Notes under the pieces: generated by a model | What the model saw: the letters and a program-made list of their open reading frames with translations, nothing else | What the model was told of the DNA's origin: nothing | The model's database searches: none | NCBI GenBank assembly: GCA_012656075.1 | Contig: JAAKBF010000009.1 | Coordinates: forward strand, 868,001-932,000 | Reading direction: 5' to 3' | Origin: Phytophthora hibernalis | Lineage: Eukaryota; Oomycota; Peronosporomycetes; Peronosporales; Peronosporaceae | Length of the DNA stretch: 64,000 bases | Made by a program: the position numbers and the translations under genes | In this document: positions 45,064 through 55,224 of the stretch, piece by piece | How positions within the stretch are numbered: position 1 is the first letter of the stretch | Layout: each line of letters starts with the position of its first letter

Positions 45064-47122
45064 ATGGCCACTAATTACACGGTACGCCTGACCCCCACCT
45101 ACTGCAGCCCGTGACTGACGTGTTCCTGCGCTGCTACAGACGTGGAAGATCGAGGAGGAGGTCAAGGTCCGCATCACCGAGTCCGGCGTCGGTGCGCGCC
45201 CCGCCATCTCGGCCCCGCAGGCCTTCCAGAACACGCTGGCTAAGTACGGATCGGCCAACGCCCTGCACTTCAAGAAGGACGGCGAGTGGTACGTGCCCTA
45301 AGAGCTCCATATCCATAGGGGATGCACTTGTTCTAACCCGTATCTTGCAGGACGTCGTACTCGTTCCAGACGTACTACGACAAGTGCTGCCAGTTCGCCA
45401 AGTCGCTGCTGCATGTGGGCCTCGAGCGTTACCAGGGCGTGAGCATCATCGGCTTCAACTCGCCCGAATGGGCCATCGCCGACGTCGGCGCCATCTTTGC
45501 CGGCGGTGTGGCGGCTGGCATCTACACGACCAACACCCCCAGGCCTGCGAGTACATTGCCAAGCACTCGGACTCTGGCGTCGTCGTGTGCGACGGCGTGA
45601 AGCAGCTGGAGAAGTTCCTCTCCATCGAGAAGAACCTGCCCAAGCTCAAGGCGCTCGTGGTGTGGAACGACGTCGTCCCTGAGGGCATCCAGAGCAACGT
45701 GCCCGTGTACTCGTTCGAGGACTTCATGGAGCTCAGCAAGGAGGTCAAGGACGAGACCCTCAAGGAGGTGATGGACTCCCAGAAGCCTGGCAACTGCTGC
45801 ACGCTCGTGTACACGTCCGGCACGACGGGCAACCCCAAGGCCGTCATGATCTCGCACGACAACGTGATTTGGACCATCATGAGCGTCATCGGCATGATCA
45901 AGCGCAACTTCAACCACGATATGCACAACGGAGACCGTCTCGTCAGCTTCCTGCCGATGTCCCACATTGCCGCGCAGCTGATCGACATCTGGCTGCCCAT
46001 TTGCGGCGGTCTGCAGATCTACTTCGCGCAGCCGGACGCCCTCAAGGGATCCCTGGGTGTTACGCTCAAGGAGGCACGCCCCACGTTCTTCTTTGGTGTG
46101 CCGCGTGTGTGGGAGAAGATTGCGGAGAAGATGTGGTCGATCTCTGCCCAGACGACGGGCATCAAGAAGCGCATTGCGACGTGGGCCAAAGACAAGGCTG
46201 CGCAGAAGACGACCCTTGCCCAGTACGGAAACTCGGGCGGTGCCCCATGCGGTTTCGGTGTCGCCAGCGCAGTTGTGCTCATGCGTGTGAAGGAGGCGCT
46301 GGGTCTGGATCAGTGTATTGCCAGCTTCAGTGGTGCCGCACCCATCAGTCGCGAGGTTGTCGAGTACTTCGGCTCGCTGGATCTGCCCGTGTATGAGTTC
46401 TTTGGTCAGAGCGAGTGCTGCGGCCCCCAAACGTGCAGCATGCAGGGCAACTGGAAGATCAGCACGTGCGGCCGCACGATCGACGGCTCGGAGACCAAGG
46501 TGCTGCCTGGCACGGACGAGCTTGTCTTCGGTGGCCGTAACATCATGATGGGCTACCTTAAGGGCGAGGAACAGACCAAGGAAACGATTGACGAGGAGGG
46601 CTGGCTGCACTCGGGCGACTGCGGCAAAATCGACGAGGATGGCTTCATGACCATCACTGGCCGCATCAAGGAGCTTCTCATCACTGCTGGTGGCGAGAAC
46701 GTCCCCCTATTATCATTGAGGACACGCTCAAGGAGGAGCTGCCTTTGCTGTCGAATGTCATGGCGATTGGCGACCGCCGCAAGTTCCTGACTGCGCTGTT
46801 CACGCTGCGCGTGACTGTGGACAAGGAGGGCCACCCCACGGACACGCTGGACGAGAAGGCGCTTAGCATTATGAAGGAAATCGGCAGCTCGGCCACGACT
46901 GTCGCGGAGGCCCGTGCGGACGAGAAGGTGAAGGCTTACCTGGACGCCGGTCTGAAGCGTGCCAACGGCCGCGCAACGTCGCGCGCGCAGAACGTAGGCA
47001 AATACGCTGTGCTGGACCATGACTTCTCTATCAACGGCAACGAGCTGACGCCTACGCTGAAGCTGAAGCGCAAGATCGTGTACGAGAAGTACGAATCGGT
47101 GATCGAGGGCATGTACGCGTAA
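45064..47122 (+). CDS. long-chain acyl-CoA synthetase (AMP-forming)
   Basis: Exons 45064-45081 (only six codons), 45140-45288 and 45351-47122. Both GT-AG introns keep phase, and two missing C residues in the C5 runs at 45536-45540 and 46703-46707 restore exactly 647 codons. Motifs: the phosphate-binding loop YTSGTTGNPKAVMISH, the FFGVPRVWEKIAEKM region, YEFFGQSECCG, and the A8/A10-type segment DGFMTITGRIKELLITAGGEN; the C-terminal lysine lies in TPTLKLKRK. It joins fatty acids to CoA through an acyl-AMP intermediate. The FGQSECCG and LPMSH features resemble the bubblegum (ACSBG) group. Without an obvious signal peptide, location (peroxisome, ER or cytosol) is uncertain. Confidence 0.93.
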
Positions 47123-47344
47123 GCGTTACCTTCAACTCATGCCGTAGAGCGTATGGCCACTTCCAAAGCGATATATCGGCGCCGAGTGCTACGTTGTAGC
47201 TGCATGTTATTGCATTTTCTAGGTAGTTCGCTTGTGCTCACGAATAAGTAAAGGGAGTACAAGTTTCAAAACTTTGTGGCTGATTACGTTGGCATTCTCA
47301 TCGCCAACATGCTCGCAGCAGTTCCATTGGTTATCAATCAACAC

Positions 47345-47908
47345 CTACGCACGCTTGCTTTTCTGACGCAACTTGAGCTGCTGCTCCTGGAGCTGGTTGT
47401 TCTTCTGGATTGCTTCGTAGATGGCGACCAGTATGATCACCACCGCCATCATGAGCACGTGCGAAACGTTGAACTTGAACGACGACGCCTTGCCTGCAGC
47501 ACACGTAACCAGTCAGATCTTCAACCCCAAAGGCACCAACTGCCTCATGACGATCTCGAACGTACCGAGCACTTGTTCCAGAGCGTAACGCAGCTTGTCG
47601 GCGTCTACAAAGAGCGTCAAAGGCACATATAACCGTTAGAAAATGGAGTTGAAAGCAAGACCCCAATGCTGTGCAGGTACAGGGCTTGAGCGTCTGCACA
47701 GCGGGGATCGTCATGTAGCTCTTGAGGTCTGGAGAGCAAAGAGATGCGAAGGAATGAGTTTACGCCCTCAGATACAGCACAAATAGGGATGCGCACTCAG
47801 AGTGAGGAAGCGGAAGACAGTCTGGAAGTTGAAAAGCGCCAGGCCCGACACCAGCAGCAGCACAGGCGGCAGCAGCAGCAGCTGCAGCGCGCTCAGGTTG
47901 AGGATCAT
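47345..47908 (-). CDS. 115-aa two-helix membrane protein, four exons
   Basis: This gene appears only after splicing. Exons on the minus strand: 47797-47908, 47681-47728, 47566-47604 and 47345-47493; GT-AG introns of 68-76 bases join in phase and total exactly 116 codons. Exon 1 gives a strongly hydrophobic start (MILNLSALQLLLLPPVLLLV), a signal anchor or first helix. Exon 4 gives a second helix (HVLMMAVVIILVAIYEAI) and a Gln/Lys-rich tail ending KSKRA, which recalls ER-retrieval lysine signals but not exactly. I do not recognise the family. It is tail to tail with the acyl-CoA synthetase, 222 bases apart. Confidence 0.75.
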
Positions 47909-47982
47909 CTTCAGGGTTGTAGAACTGGGGTTTTTGATTAATGGGTTTGTTAATGGGATATTACCCCGCCAAAAAATGGATT

Positions 47983-48104
47983 TACCGGTAACGTTAGCTG
48001 ATTTTAATAGTACTATTTAAAGGTAAATTGTATTTTGAAAATATTATTTTCTGAAAATGTTAGCACTAACCTACTGTAAACTAAATATTAATACCGGTAA
48101 CGTT
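47983..48104. repeat. 13-bp direct repeat TACCGGTAACGTT, two copies
   Basis: TACCGGTAACGTT occurs at 47983-47995 and again at 48092-48104, 109 bases apart, in AT-rich DNA at the start of the transposon-rich part. It may mark ends of a small element. Confidence 0.6.
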
Positions 48105-48779
48105 TCCGGTAAACAGGATTTTCGGAATTCCGACGAAGGTGCAAATTAAAATGGTGGATAAATCGCAATTTAGGTACGTTGTTGGGTCGACCGGGGCGGG
48201 GTACATCACTATTGATCCGGTTATTGGCGTGGTTTCCAGTAGCCGTCTGACTGAATATCCATTCTCCACTTTGTTGTATAAATACTAGGCCGAAGCGTGG
48301 CTAGCTTATCCGTCCTGAATAGCAATGACAAAGGAAAACACTTGAGCTTTGAAGCTTCAGGAACACGCTATAATCCAACGTAAATATGCTCAAACTTCCA
48401 GTCAGCCGCACCCGGGCATCCTTCAAGTGGAAGGAGTACTCGTTTCAGGTAGCGCCTTGGGCCTACCAGACGGTCATCATAAAGGCAAGGTCAACATGTT
48501 GGCAATAATTGATCTTCTTTTGAACCGGTCCGCTACAGAGCTTCTAGGTGTTCTGGAGATGTTTGATGTGCACGAAGACCATATCATCGTCATCGACGAA
48601 CCCATGAGACCCGCCACGACCACCAAAAAGGGAGTAGGCAAGAAGTAGTTGGATGTAGAACCCACAGCGTAGTAACTCGCATTAATGAGGTTTGGCCAGC
48701 CCTTACTTCCTTTCTAATGCTTCTTTACACCCCAGTACCAAATTGATATTCCCAGTCCAAGTCGCAGATGCTCTAGTTT
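48105..48779. other. unrecognised open reading, possibly element-derived
   Basis: A 99-codon plus-strand frame (48349-48648, MKLQEHAIIQ... to KKGVGKK) is the longest. It shows no motif I know. It lies just before the helicase-like remnant in the same direction, so may be part of the same decayed element. Confidence 0.3.
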
Positions 48780-49340
48780 GCGAAGAAAAATATTGTTGAT
48801 TGCCGATGGAAAAGACGTTCACGCGATGTTGACCTTCCACAAGGTGTCGAAGATGCTTTGTATGACGAACTCAATTACCCAGCGCTCTTTGCCTATTACG
48901 CCCCTGGTGGGTGAGCACAGATTCTTGATAATGCAAACGAAAACGTGATCTGGGGTGTTGTCAACGGCACTCCTTGTATGATGCATTCTCTCGTATGGAA
49001 TGACAACTTTCGTGCTGAAGCAGTCAACCAATTGGTAGTCGAAGCAAGAATTAACAACGTTTCAATCGTCGAAATTCCTTATCCTCCGGACTATATCAAC
49101 GTTCAACTCGTTGATAGGAGCGGTAATGAAATTATTGCTCACGAGTGGCCACCGGAAAATAACCTCGAGACAGAATGGATTCTCGATGACAATGGAAACC
49201 CCCTCTACAAAAAGCATCATCATACCCATCGGCATAATGAAGTCCCAAAATGACAACGAAGTGATGCTCGCTCGAGAATTTCTTCTCCTGCACGAACGAC
49301 TGGCATTGATTGAAAAACTTCAGTCATATTCGAACTAGAG
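48780..49340 (+). pseudogene. element-derived fragment with helicase-like VNGTPC motif
   Basis: The reading passes through QGVEDALYDELNYPALFAYY, a stop, ILDNANENVIWGVVNGTPCM, then EIPYPPDYINVQL and WILDDNGNPLY. The ILDN...VNGTP..HSL pattern recalls the end of PIF1-type helicases carried by Helitrons and related elements. The match is by eye only and could be wrong. At least one stop and one frame change break it. Confidence 0.4.
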
Positions 49341-49401
49341 CAGCCCTACCAGAACACGAACTTGAATTTTCAAAAGCGTGCATTAATGAAAGGATACATA
49401 A

Positions 49402-50349
49402 TTACTGAGAATTTTTCGCGTTTGAACTGCGTTCAAGGTTGTGAGGAGGACGATGCAAGTCATTAGTGGAAATGATTTGAACCATCATTTCACGTGTCCA
49501 CTCATCAAGCAGCTCGACAACCACACCGTCTTCAGTCTCAAACTGCGTTTCGTCGTAACTCAAGTCGCGGCTACCGTTCCATACACGAAGCTCCCGACGA
49601 AGGGCCTTAATTTCTCTTCTAGCACTATCTGAGTGCTCAATTGCATGCTGGTCGATACAGAAATTGTGTAATCGCATGGACGCGTGAATAATATGCGGCG
49701 CATTCCGCAAGCTCACACACAGCGGCTTCTTCAAAATTCTCCACTTATTGACTAATAAACCGAAGGCCATTTCAATGCGAATTCGACATTGACTCACGTA
49801 AAAATTGTAAACGTCACGCTGAGGACAATCTTTTAGCTGTATCTGATTGAATGGCGTCATAACCACTCTTGACTGTGTGTACGCATTATCTGCAACGACG
49901 TAATAGGGACCACGGATGCGCGATAAAACCCGACTTAAGGACCACTGCAAAAATGCAACTGAATCGTTTCGACCCCCGGGGAACGGCAAGCCAACGACAT
50001 CGGTAATCTGCACAAGCCTGCACGTTGAGGCCGCATAGCTTGTAGGGGAGCCGTCTGGTAGCGCCAAGAGATCAAGGTCGGCCCGGCTTGGGCACTTCTC
50101 GCTACCAAGCGAAGACAAGTCTCGTCGATTCGACGAACCGGTGGGTCTGCACAACCCAGGACACCGTAACCTTCTAGCTGGGCGTAATCTGCGCATGGTG
50201 ACCGCTCGCGTGCTGTCGTCCATCTTTTGGTGGAGGGCACAGAGTTTTAGCACGGAGACTGCCCCGCTCAGGCGAGTATCTGGAGAGTGTGGAGCTTGGT
50301 ACTTGTTGGGAACAACACTCAACTGAACCCCGGCTGGGGCGAACCGCAA
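49402..50349 (-). pseudogene. second PIF/Harbinger transposase, N-terminus scrambled
   Basis: The DDE_4 half is well preserved: GGRNDSVAFLQWSLSRVL, YYVVADNAYTQ (Asp), DVYNFYVSQCRIRIEMAFG (Glu), LLVNKWRILKKPL. The first catalytic Asp region is not readable in this frame. Upstream of about 49970 the frame is wrong: another frame gives GLNVQACADYRCRW, the expected Harbinger continuation. The copy therefore has at least one frame break near the G5 run at 49976-49980. It is a different family from the 34-kb copy and has no acidic repeats. Confidence 0.75.
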
Positions 50350-51211
50350 AGGGAACCGACAGGAACCCTGCGCAAACCCAACATCGCCGACCTGACACGG
50401 CGAATTGTTGTGCTGTTGCGTGGAAGCCGAACTAACGACGTTTTCTGTGAATCACAACACCACATAAACACATGCCCTACCGGAGCTGGAGAATACCAAC
50501 TCACAGCAGGTCAAACATTCCATTCTGCTTTTAAGACGCGATCAGGATCACAACTCTCACGAAATGGATTGGAAACAATGCGGGGGCAATTCGACAATAC
50601 CGTTGACTCGTGGTTGTAGATGAAATTTCGATGTTCAGCAGTGATTTATCGTTCTTCTTGATGGTCGGCTTCGTGTTCTGTATGATCCTGATCAAATGCT
50701 CGGCAGTATTTCAGTTTGTTTGGTACGTGATATGATTGTTTTACCTGCTAGTACTAGCATGTCCTCATCATTACTATCCAAACAATTCTGACCAACTTTT
50801 GTTTTTATAACAAATAGGTCGGCGACTATTTGCAGTTGAATGTCTTGATGCGAACACCGATCTGTAAAGCAATGCATACAAGTAGCGACGATGAAATTCT
50901 CATCCAAGCTCGTGTTTTGTTCAGCTGCTTCCGAGTTTTCTTCTTGGAACAACAACAACGAGCTGAATCTTGCCAACGCCAACAACAAAACTTGTCTGAC
51001 TGCCAAAAACTACCCCTGCACTACCCTTAAAACCAACGCTGGACGAAGACAGATCTACGTGATTTCAAACCCAGTTATTGTGGGTTCTACTCGAAACTGG
51101 ATTGAGCGATTGGTAAATCGCTCCGGTCCAATCGCCCACCCAATCGCTCATCCCGTCTTATTGCATATGCACGTATGCAGGGTTGCCTTTGCCTTCAATC
51201 TTCAAGCTAAC
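50350..51211. other. spacer between the Harbinger remnant and the next gene
   Basis: No supported gene. The frame of the 51212 gene is open upstream to 50891, but that stretch is Asn/Ala-rich with weak coding character and I prefer the later ATG. Confidence 0.4.
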
Positions 51212-52670
51212 ATGACCAGAGCGCGGAAGGCAACCAACGGCGCTGCGGCTGCGATCGGAAGACGCCCAGCTCGACCTAGAGAGCTCGCATTGCCGTATCC
51301 AGTGAGACGACGTACACCCGTGGATGCAGATGAAGCCAGTAGTACGCCCGACAGTCTGCAATCACGACGAACGTCAAGCGAATCATTGCGTTCTGACCAG
51401 CGTTCACCATCGGCACTAAACAGAGCGTACGCTCAGGACAGGGACGTGGAGCGTCGTAACTTCGAATCCCAGTCACCACGACCATCAATACCAGCATCAC
51501 CAGACGGACTAGCACCACCAACCCATTCGCAATTGCCAGTGCCTTCATTGCGATGCATTACCGTGATGTCACCGGCCCAAGACCAAGCCGAAAACGCACA
51601 GCCGTCCTGGGCAGTCGAATCCTCCGCACCGACACCACGACCATTAACACCAGTATCACCAGATGGACCTGCAGCACCAGCCTATCAGCTATCACCGGTG
51701 CCTCCACCGCGAGGCATTACGGTGATGTCTCCGCCCGAAAACCATGCCGAAAACGCTCAACCCTCCCAGACAATGGAGCCATTTGCACAGGAGACGCGCT
51801 TCCAGCTTTTAGTTAGACCTATTGTCAAGAGCACGATTAGCCAGCGGGATTCGTCTGGAAACACGCTTGATGACTTTGTCACCACTGGAGACTCGTTTAA
51901 CGAGATCACTCACAACCTGTGGAATACATTTAGGCAGCATGTGAAACAACGAGCGATCAAGCAGGGTGATGGATGGTCGGAAGAAGCTCCTGATCAATCG
52001 GCATGGGCAAAGGTGATGCAGTTCAAGTTGAACAATCACCTTGTAGACAACACGAAGTCCGACCAGGCCTGGAACCAGTGGCTGGTTTCATCTCGGGGAA
52101 GACAGTGAAGCTTCTCATTTTTGAGTATGGAGTTGCAATTTCGAAAGCGAAGGATCTGGACACATTCGAAGCAGCATGCATCCATCCTGAACAAACCGAT
52201 CGGGCTGGGGCTACAGCTGAATGCTCCCTTCGCGAAGTTGCTGATAAACTGAAAGAGCATTGGGGTTCAAGCTTTGACACAACGACAATTGGATGGCGTA
52301 TGTGGGCAAACCACATCACACGGAACCTGAATCGTTCCACCTGGCAGGAGCAAATTGGGGATCCACCACCGGCTCACCTCGTTCATCTATTGCGTGCTCC
52401 ACGTCTACAAGTTCAGCAGAGGGCACAGGGACTCACCAAGTCGGGCGAAATGGCGCTAGACTGTGTGGAAGGAAGTCTGCGAGACAACGAAGAACTACAG
52501 CAAGAAGTGAACGCTTTAGGACTGCGTCTGGAGGCACAAAACAAATTGCTGAATTCAAAACGAAACATCATCCAGCTTTCCTCGCCGACGTTGACGTCTT
52601 GGCAGTGTCTAATGTGATCGACCCTTTTTCACGAATGGAAAACCTGGACGACATCGAACATAAAGAGTAG
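51212..52670 (+). CDS. unrecognised ~486-aa protein with a 45-aa tandem repeat
   Basis: Starts MTRARKATNGAAAAIGRRP (basic). Residues about 88-190 hold two copies of a Pro/Ser-rich unit of 45 residues (PASPDGLAPPTHSQLPVPS... and PVSPDGPAAPAYQLSPVPP..., both ending AENAQPS). The rest is a folded part with DSFNEITHNLWNTFRQHV, EEAPDQSAWAKVMQFKL and GWRMWANHITRNLNRSTWQE, ending in a coiled coil. One base is missing at the G4 run 52095-52098 and one in the A run near 52558; with both, the length is exactly 487 codons. Such proteins appear to be a multi-copy oomycete family often beside transposons (inference). Function is unknown. Confidence 0.55.
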
Positions 52671-52722
52671 CAGGTCTCTTCAATCACTCCCGCTGTGCTC
52701 GTCCACTAAATTAGATCCGAGT

Positions 52723-53826
52723 TCATCTTCTTCGTGGCTTGGCTCCACACTCTGCCCCCAAAATTTTGGCATCCCCTATTCTCGGTCGACATCGGGCCAC
52801 TTGGATCAAAGTAGCCTTGTATCTTCCAACCGCAATGCTCAAATACTTTTGCCATGTTGTAGGTCTCGAATCTCTGAAATGTCTGTACCGCAAAAGGCAG
52901 TAAATCACGACCGCTACTTTCATCGTAGTGCCGCTGAAAAATCGCTTGGTGTACCCAAACATGTACTCGATAGGGTTGAAAAACGGGCAGTAGGCAGGTA
53001 GAAAAATCGGTACGATGCCGATGCTTCTCAAGAAGTGAATGATTTCGGGGTGTCTGTGAATGGATGCACCGTCGAGAATCCACACCGAATTCGAGCCTGG
53101 GTATTGTCGGACGCAGTTGCGTGTGGAGCTCGCAAAGTCCTGGCAGCACTTCACAAATTTAACGCGATCGAACGTGCCTTGTGTATCGAAACAATCAATA
53201 AGGCCACCCACCCCAATAAATGCTAGGACAGAAATCCTTGGCTTCCGCTGGAAGTCACCATGAATTGCAAGTTTCTACCCCTTGAGAGAATACCCGCGCT
53301 TTCTGATCATCCCGCGATTGTCAAAAGACACTTCGTCGAGAAAAACAAGGTTGTGATGGCTCCAGTCGATGTTGCTCAGCTCTTCCACAAATCGAAAAAC
53401 ATCTTGCTCCTTGATATGCATAGCACGACGCTCTAACACTTTCCACGTGAAGCCACAGTCGTGAATGATGCGCCAAACTGACGACTTTGAGATAGAAAGG
53501 TGATGTGCGCGCTGGAAGGCATCTTGGGCCTCGTCCAAGTATTCTAGTGGGTGCTCTGAGTAAAACTCGCAAAGCCAATTTTTGTGCTCGTCCGTAAACT
53601 TGTTGGTCCTTGTTGTTTGCGCACGGACGAACGTTCCTGTAGACTCGTAGGTCCGAATCCAGTTGCCGATAGTGGTTTCACTCTTCGTGAACACATGGGC
53701 AAGTTCCTTTCGCGACAAGCCGTGCTCGTAGAACGCGTACAAACAGTGAAGCACTGTGTTAGGGTGTGCGTGCCCTTGTATCATGGCTCTCTGCATGAAG
53801 CGAACGGGGTAGTCTGCCAGGTTCAA
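52723..53826 (-). pseudogene. Tc1/mariner transposase, DD34E, with one nonsense codon
   Basis: A single frame of 368 codons is interrupted only by TAG at 53275-53277. The order is: HTH (GLSRKELAHVFTKSETTIGNW), second DNA-binding part (LSISKSSVWRIIHDCG), Asp in LVFLDEVSFDNRG, Asp in WILDGASIHRHPE, and Glu in FFNPIEYMFG, 34 residues after the second Asp, the classical spacing. The stop sits between the first Asp and the second. An upstream intron with AG near 53832 may add a short first exon. I did not find terminal repeats, so the ends are undefined. It differs clearly from elements A and B. Confidence 0.85.
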
Positions 53827-54639
53827 CAGCTAACAGGAGACACAAGAGAAGTTAAGTGCCGATCCATCACGTAAAGGAAACACACAGGACATATTACCAC
53901 GGCTGAGAAAGCACCAACACCCCTGACACCGTTCTTCTGCACTATCTTACTGCCGCTCTGCAACGCTGTAGGGCGTTCTTCTGCACTGCCGATGTGACTG
54001 TAGGTCGATCTTCCGCACTGATGCACTGCAACTGAATTTTAACCAATCACAGGGGTTGCGGGATTGCAGGACAGGTTGCCCAATCGGCCAAGGCATCCAA
54101 ATTTAGCTAAGATTGGCAATATACAATCGCTGACGACTCCTCTAACAACCCAATGAAACAACAATTCTTGTATCAAGCAATACTGACAAGGCCGCCCTCA
54201 CTGCTACAGCCGTCGAATTATACTGGGAATCCCGAAGAATGAGGGATGGACGGCCCCAACCAATTAATTCCACGGTACGGCGTAAGCGTAATCTGGGTTA
54301 ACATTCGTAAAATGTTGCTTGAAAGAGAACGTATGTGGACCACACTTTTGTGGCCAACGGAGCTGTTCGTCAATTAGGCCCATTCTCAACCGGAATATAT
54401 CGTCGCATGCGTCCAAATAAACGCACCCGATTGGTTTAAGGGTTAGGTTCTCGCGTGCGACCATGTTCAAAAATAGGCGCTCGTGCAGCGAGTTGGTCAC
54501 ATGCGTTGAAAACGGCGCACGACAGTGTTTTGGGGTTGCATGTAAAAACACCAATCAGAACAGTTCATTTGCCTCGAAATCTGACCCACTTCAACTTTAA
54601 ATATTTAACGCTCGCTCACTTTAGCTTACCTCTGCTACA
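53827..54639. other. spacer with short direct repeats
   Basis: GTTCTTCTGCACT occurs at 53931-53943 and 53975-53987, with a looser copy near 54007-54020. A minus-strand frame at 54264-54554 shows no motif. No gene is supported. Confidence 0.45.
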
Positions 54640-55217
54640 AGCCTCTGCAATGTTCGGGCCTCTCACGCTTTCAGCTGGTCAAGACATGTCGGGCTGTCGA
54701 GACGACGACATGGAGCTTTGTACGGTGATCATACCTACTATGGTCATGGTCATGACAAGCACGCACACATCTGGCAATGAGATGCGCGTTATTCGCGAGC
54801 GAATCAACTGGAACACTCACGCAGAGCGATTGGTGCTTGAGGGGAATTCAAGCAGTATTACAGGATGAGCTCCGCTAAGTTTGAACGTTTGCTGTTATTC
54901 GTGGGCGCAGATTTGGCCATTGACCCACTGCAGTCAGCAAGACGGGCACTAGGAGAACCCCAGTGTCACCCGCGGGGATGCTTCAAACGTCTATATCGTG
55001 GTTGGCTGGTGGAAGCTACCACTATATCCGGGTTATAACGGGCACAAGCCGATCTGGCTTCTATCGTATTGTTCACTCGGTTTTGCGTGCCATCAACGGC
55101 TGTCGAGGGCTGGCGATAAAATTTCCTCTTTCTGATGATGACTGCGCCTAGGTACTCTAATAGGACAAAGTCAGCCATCAATAGCTCCAATACACCCAGG
55201 CATGGCACGAACCGCAC
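54640..55217. pseudogene. third PIF/Harbinger remnant, with an orientation switch
   Basis: On the plus strand, broken frames read IRERINWNTHAERLVLEG, MSSAKFERLLLFVGADL and SWLAGGSYHYIRVITGTS...RAINGC, the usual N-terminal part of Harbinger transposases. From about 55145 the next conserved block, PGCIGAIDG then LCPIRVP (first catalytic Asp), is found on the minus strand instead. So two opposed pieces meet there. No later part of the transposase is present. Confidence 0.6.
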
Positions 55218-55224
55218 TCAATGA

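Noticed and set aside
45522..46610. 362-codon minus-strand frame opposite the acyl-CoA synthetase
   Set aside because: Antisense shadow; the plus-strand gene has all family motifs.
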